A stretch of DNA of 64,000 bases, from positions 34,693 through 98,692 of the forward strand of contig NZ_APMP01000012.1 of the NCBI RefSeq assembly GCF_000372645.1. The letters run 5' to 3'. Below are positions 60,504-64,000 of the stretch, piece after piece (the stretch's first letter is position 1; each line of letters begins with the position of its first letter). The notes below the pieces were generated by a model. It searched no databases. It had not been told where the DNA came from and saw only the letters and a list, made by a program, of their open reading frames with translations. The DNA comes from Caulobacter vibrioides OR37 (GTDB lineage: Bacteria; Pseudomonadota; Alphaproteobacteria; Caulobacterales; Caulobacteraceae). The translations under genes were made by a program, and so were the position numbers.

Positions 60504-62787
60504 AGAATTTCACGTTGGCTTCGACGCCGAAGGTGCGCGGCTCGTTGAAGATCGCGTAGGTCCCCAGGGCGGCGTTGTAGTTGCGCAGGAACGCGTAGGA
60601 CTCGTTGGTCAGATTGCGCGACCAGACCGAGAGCTGCAGAGCCGGCGCACCCTCGGCCAAATGGATGTCCGCGAGAGTCAGGCGGCCGTTCATCGTGAAG
60701 GACTTGTCGCTCAGCGTCGGATCGGTGGTGCTGGTGTACTGGGCGTCGGCGACATTTGCATCAAGGTGCGCCTTGAACGTCGCGCCGAGGGCGGGGTGCT
60801 CGTAGTCCACCGCGACGCTGCCGGCGTTCTTGGGGGTGTACAGCGGATAGATCGTCGCCTGGGCGTTCGTGAACGGATTGAACGCCTTGGACAGCTTGAT
60901 GTCGGTATAGGCGTAGCTGGCCGACAGGGTCAGGCCCCGGATCGGCACGAGCGCGAGGTCGGCTTCGAAGCCCTTGGTCTTGCCGGTCGCGGCGTTGGTG
61001 GTCTCCAGCGTGCCGCGATTGTTGTTGAGGATCAGGACGTTGAAGTCGACCTGGGCGTCCTTCACATCGCCGGTGAAAGCCGCCAGGTTCAGGCGGCCGC
61101 GACGGCTCCAGAATTCCGTCTTCGCCCCAATCTCGAACATCGAGACCTTCTCAGGGTCGTAGGCGCGGTAGGTCAACGAGCGCGAATTGGCCCCGCCGGC
61201 CTTATAGCCCGTGCTCCACCGACCATAGACATTGACGTCCGGCGTCACCTCGTAAGCCAGGGTGACCAGCGGGTCGAAGTGGCTCCACGACGCGTCCAGC
61301 GGGATCTTGCCGGTGATCGTGTTCTTGTTGGCGTCGACATAGCTGGGCGGCGCGCCGTTGACGACATCCAGGTCGCCCTTCTTGGCGTCATGCGTGAAAC
61401 GGCCGCCTACGGTCAGGTGAGCCTTGTCGTCCAAGATCGGCGGGGTCCACGACGCCTGTCCGAAGGCGCCGTAGCTGGTGGTGGTCACGTGGCTGGCCCG
61501 GTCCAGCGGGATCGTGTTGAAGTCCAGAGACAGCGTCGTATAGGCCGTGCCGGTGGCGTTCCACTGCAGCGAGTTGGGCGTCTGGGCGTTGTCCCGGACC
61601 TTTTCCCGGAAGTAGAAGACGCCGCCGACGTACTCGATCCGATCGGTCTTGCCGACCAGCTGAAGCTCCTCGCTGTACTGGTCCTGCCAGACCCGGGCGA
61701 TGCTGTAGCGGCCGAACGGCGCGTTCGGCGCAAATACCGACAGGGCCACCTCACCGTTGTCGAACTGGGTCTGCTTCAGCTTGCGGTACGAGCTGATGGA
61801 CTTCAGATCCAGGTTGTCGGCCAGTTTCCAGGTCAGGTTCAGGCGGTGCCCCCAGGTGTCGCCTTCACTGAGCTGCAGCGGCACGCCGACATTGGCGACC
61901 TTGGCGCGATCGGGTTGGACCGGCGCGAGCGGCGCCAGGGCCAGGGCGCCCTTCTTCTCGAGCTGCACATAGTAAGGCGTCGAGCCGTCATACGAGGCGT
62001 CGAAGGCGTAGTCGGCGGTGAAGTTCGACGACGGCCGCCACATCGCCTCCAGGCTGACCCCGCGCTTGTCGTAGCTGTTGAAGTCCGGCTGGTCCGATGT
62101 GGTCGGGTTGGTGATCGTGCCGTCGCGCTTGGAGACCAAGGCGTCGATCTTGACGCTGACATCGTGGAATTCCGGCAAGTCGATGTGCGTCTCGGCCTTG
62201 TAGGCGTTGTAGTCGCCATAGCCGAGCGTCGTGTTCATGCCGAACACGCCGGTCGGCGCCTTGGTGATGATGCTGACCGCGCCGCCCTCGGTGTTGCGGC
62301 CGAACAGCGTGCCCTGCGGCCCCTTGAGCACCTCGATCCGCTCGACGTCGTAGAGCGCCGAGCCAAGGCCCTGGGCGCGGCCCAGATAGACGCCGTTGAC
62401 GTAGACGCCGACCGCTTGGTCGCGGGCTGGCTGGTTGGCGTCACCCAGGGCGCCGATGCCGCGCATCCCGATCGTCAGAGCCGATTTACGAGCGAAAAAC
62501 GGCGCGACGCGCAGCGAAGGGATGGAGCCGTCGCCGAGGTCTTCGACGGACTGCACGTGACGAGCCTTCAAGGCCTCGCTGTCCATCGCCGAGATGGCGA
62601 TCGGGGTGTCCTGCAGGTTGGTTTGGCGCTTCTGGGCCGTGACGACGACCTCTTCCAGGCTGGTGGCGCCATCGGCCGCCGCCGGGGCGGGCCCCTCCGC
62701 CGCGCGGGCGGCCCCACAAAGCGCCAGCGTCGCCACGCCCGCCAGCAGCGCCGCGCGCCGGGCCATCGCGTCAAAACCCTGTTGCAT
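60502..62787 (-). CDS. TonB-dependent receptor
   Basis: 761 residues. Signal peptide to ARAAE; TonB box EEVVVTAQKR; plug with IRG-like GMRGIGALGDANQPA, DVERIEVLKGPQGTLFGRN, EGGAVSIITK; barrel ending in FGVEANVKF. This subtype is very common in Caulobacterales and Sphingomonads for plant- or lipid-derived substrates. ATG 62787 chosen (MQQGFDAMARR); longer forms from 62805 or 62835 are possible. The divergent double TetR gene and a clear dyad in between point to local control. Confidence 0.9.
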   Translation of the reverse strand: MQQGFDAMARRAALLAGVATLALCGAARAAEGPAPAAADGATSLEEVVVTAQKRQTNLQDTPIAISAMDSEALKARHVQSVEDLGDGSIPSLRVAPFFARKSALTIGMRGIGALGDANQPARDQAVGVYVNGVYLGRAQGLGSALYDVERIEVLKGPQGTLFGRNTEGGAVSIITKAPTGVFGMNTTLGYGDYNAYKAETHIDLPEFHDVSVKIDALVSKRDGTITNPTTSDQPDFNSYDKRGVSLEAMWRPSSNFTADYAFDASYDGSTPYYVQLEKKGALALAPLAPVQPDRAKVANVGVPLQLSEGDTWGHRLNLTWKLADNLDLKSISSYRKLKQTQFDNGEVALSVFAPNAPFGRYSIARVWQDQYSEELQLVGKTDRIEYVGGVFYFREKVRDNAQTPNSLQWNATGTAYTTLSLDFNTIPLDRASHVTTTSYGAFGQASWTPPILDDKAHLTVGGRFTHDAKKGDLDVVNGAPPSYVDANKNTITGKIPLDASWSHFDPLVTLAYEVTPDVNVYGRWSTGYKAGGANSRSLTYRAYDPEKVSMFEIGAKTEFWSRRGRLNLAAFTGDVKDAQVDFNVLILNNNRGTLETTNAATGKTKGFEADLALVPIRGLTLSASYAYTDIKLSKAFNPFTNAQATIYPLYTPKNAGSVAVDYEHPALGATFKAHLDANVADAQYTSTTDPTLSDKSFTMNGRLTLADIHLAEGAPALQLSVWSRNLTNESYAFLRNYNAALGTYAIFNEPRTFGVEANVKF

Positions 62788-62855
62788 AATCTTCACCCCG
62801 AGCATCCCCGACCGACCGTCGGGCTCGGAGCGCATCTAGGCTCGCGGCATGACTT

Positions 62856-62869
62856 TAGAACGAATGTTA
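62856..62869. promoter_or_regulatory. TAGAACGAATGTTA motif in the TonB/TetR promoter
   Basis: 13 of 14 positions recur at 63150-63163 within the N-terminal coding region of the TetR gene. The core AAC-N4-GTT is quasi-palindromic. Weak on its own; listed because it adjoins the strong dyad. Confidence 0.3.
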
Positions 62870-62870
62870 T

Positions 62871-62888
62871 GTTTCATTTTGATGAAAC
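62871..62888. promoter_or_regulatory. Perfect dyad GTTTCAT-TTTG-ATGAAAC, probable TetR operator
   Basis: 7-bp arms with 4-nt spacer, 84 bp upstream of the TonB receptor start and 57 bp upstream of the tandem TetR start. Size and place fit a repressor site controlling both divergent genes. Confidence 0.55.
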
Positions 62889-62944
62889 CCCCGTCCACAT
62901 CCGCAACCGACTTGCGATCGATCGCCCGCAGGAGAATATGCGCC

Positions 62945-64000
62945 ATGGCCGTTAGACCACCCTCTCGCCCCGCAAGCGCAGCGCCACCAGCCAGACTGGC
63001 GATCGAACGCGCCAGCGACACTCGCCAACGCCTGATCTTGGCGACCGCCGACCTTGTCGCCCGCGACGGAATCGCGGCCGCGTCGGCGCGCGCGATCGCC
63101 GCGAACGCGGCCGCGTCGCCCAGCGCCATCAACTACAACTTCGGCAACATAGAACGATTGTTACAGTCAACCTTCGCATTGGCTGTTGACGAGACCCGCG
63201 CCTGGCTGGATCTGCGCAGAGCCGAGATCGTCCTCCTGCCCGGCTCACCCGATGGCGCGGCCTGGGCGCTGCTGCACGGACTCAGGAGCTGGACGACCGA
63301 AGGCCGGCGTCTGGCCCTGCTCTACCAGGAGGCCCTGGCGGCGGGGGCAGGCGAAGGCCCGGCCGCGGACTGGACTCGCCTTTTCCGGGATTTCTGGCTG
63401 GAGGTCGCCGAACGCTTCGGCCTCGCGCCGATAGACGGTCGTTTGATGCACGTGTTCTTCGAGTCGGAGGCCCTTTATCACCTGTCGACCTGGTCGCCCG
63501 CCCTTGAGGATGCGGCCCTATCCGACACCGTGGAGCACTTCGCCCATGTCTGGCTTGGCGCGCCCTTACGTCCATGGCGCGGGGCGTTGTCGCAAGCCGA
63601 GGACGCTTCTGGAACACGGCCGCACGGTTCGGCGCCGCCGGCCGCGATGCGCATCGCCAAAGCCGCGGCCGAGGTGGTCGAGGACAAGGGATTGGCGGGC
63701 CTGACCCATCGCGCGGTCGCCCATCGCGCCGGCGTGACGACGGGCTCGGTCACCCACCATTTCCGCTCGATCGAGGATCTGGTCGCCGGGGTCATCCGAG
63801 GACAGGTCCAGGTCCTGACCGAGGAGGCCGTGGCCAACGCCCCACCGACGATAGACGAGATCCTGACGCCAGCACGGCTGTTCGAAGCCCTACGCTTCCA
63901 CTCGGCCGGCGACCGTCCGGCCAGTCCAGCTATCCGTCGTCGGCGATTGTTCCTGGCCTCGGTCCGGCGGCGGGAGTTGGCGGCGGCCGGGGCGGTCATC
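62945..64000 (+). CDS. Tandem TetR-family regulator, two HTH modules, 3' end outside window
   Basis: Open from ATG 62945 to the window edge (352 codons without a stop). Two complete TetR units are visible: the first has RQRLILATADLVARDGIAAA...SAINYNFGNIERLL (about residues 28-80) and its own helical C-terminal domain; the second begins AMRIAKAAAEVVEDKGLAGL, then AGVTTGSVTHHFRSIEDLV (about residues 235-280). The protein therefore carries two DNA-binding domains in one chain, as in a minority of TetR proteins. Divergent from the TonB receptor; likely regulates it. Whether the second C-terminal domain is complete cannot be seen. Confidence 0.85.
   Translation, partial: MAVRPPSRPASAAPPARLAIERASDTRQRLILATADLVARDGIAAASARAIAANAAASPSAINYNFGNIERLLQSTFALAVDETRAWLDLRRAEIVLLPGSPDGAAWALLHGLRSWTTEGRRLALLYQEALAAGAGEGPAADWTRLFRDFWLEVAERFGLAPIDGRLMHVFFESEALYHLSTWSPALEDAALSDTVEHFAHVWLGAPLRPWRGALSQAEDASGTRPHGSAPPAAMRIAKAAAEVVEDKGLAGLTHRAVAHRAGVTTGSVTHHFRSIEDLVAGVIRGQVQVLTEEAVANAPPTIDEILTPARLFEALRFHSAGDRPASPAIRRRRLFLASVRRRELAAAGAVI

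Overview
This is a GC-rich, gene-dense chromosomal window that looks like Caulobacter (Alphaproteobacteria). The reasons are the mean base composition, three TonB-dependent receptors, the many ATGA/GTGA gene overlaps, and above all a block (about 27.9-44.5 kb) whose order matches what I remember of the C. crescentus ceramide/sphingolipid region: lptC-like, flippase, acyl-ACP synthetase, cerR, acp, spt, then divergently kinase, phosphoesterase, lptF/lptG-like and bcerS. I recalled that correspondence and could not check it. I see no rRNA, tRNA, CRISPR, phage or insertion sequence; the region reads as core chromosome with modest accessory patches.

Layout. 1-5 kb: the end of a lytic transglycosylase, then a convergent BtuF/FecB-FecCD-ATPase uptake operon with a TetR regulator. 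5-8.4 kb: a family 2 glycosyltransferase and two RNA methyltransferase genes. 8.6-13.6 kb: hrpB, an APC amino acid permease and a YcbL-like metallo-hydrolase. 13.7-17.9 kb: a two-component pair, a four-EF-hand lipoprotein, a DUF1345 membrane protein and small stress-type genes. 18-20.2 kb: one gene encoding EgtB fused to EgtD (ergothioneine). 20.5-27.8 kb: a catabolic-looking cluster (MBL hydrolase, TetR regulator, haloalkane dehalogenase, DUF1330, formylglycine-generating enzyme, sulfatase, tandem isomerase-like protein) whose two divergent promoters carry related dyads.

27.9-44.5 kb: the sphingolipid locus. It encodes chain activation and loading (acyl-ACP synthetase, dedicated ACP), the long-chain base (Spt, CerR), N-acylation (bCerS) and head-group steps (ceramide kinase family, two nucleotidyltransferase-like proteins, a metallophosphoesterase, a glycosyltransferase). 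Movement across and out of the membrane is covered by a Wzx-like flippase, an LPG-synthase-TM protein and a second set of LptC/LptF/LptG homologues. My main hypothesis is that this last set is a dedicated Lpt-type bridge for sphingolipid rather than LPS.

44.5-48 kb: a DesKR-type two-component system in one operon with an ABC-2 exporter. 48.2-57.7 kb: a UDP-glucuronate decarboxylase, a sterol-desaturase-family hydroxylase, two TonB receptors, an M1 peptidase and a DUF6702 protein. 57.7-64 kb: pcaF-like thiolase, a Tat-exported tyrosine phosphatase, a third TonB receptor, and a divergent tandem TetR regulator cut by the window edge.

Three copies of a double-palindrome intergenic repeat sit at 1.8, 57.7 and 60.4 kb. 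In four of six borders the TAG of the element end is itself the stop codon of the neighbouring gene.
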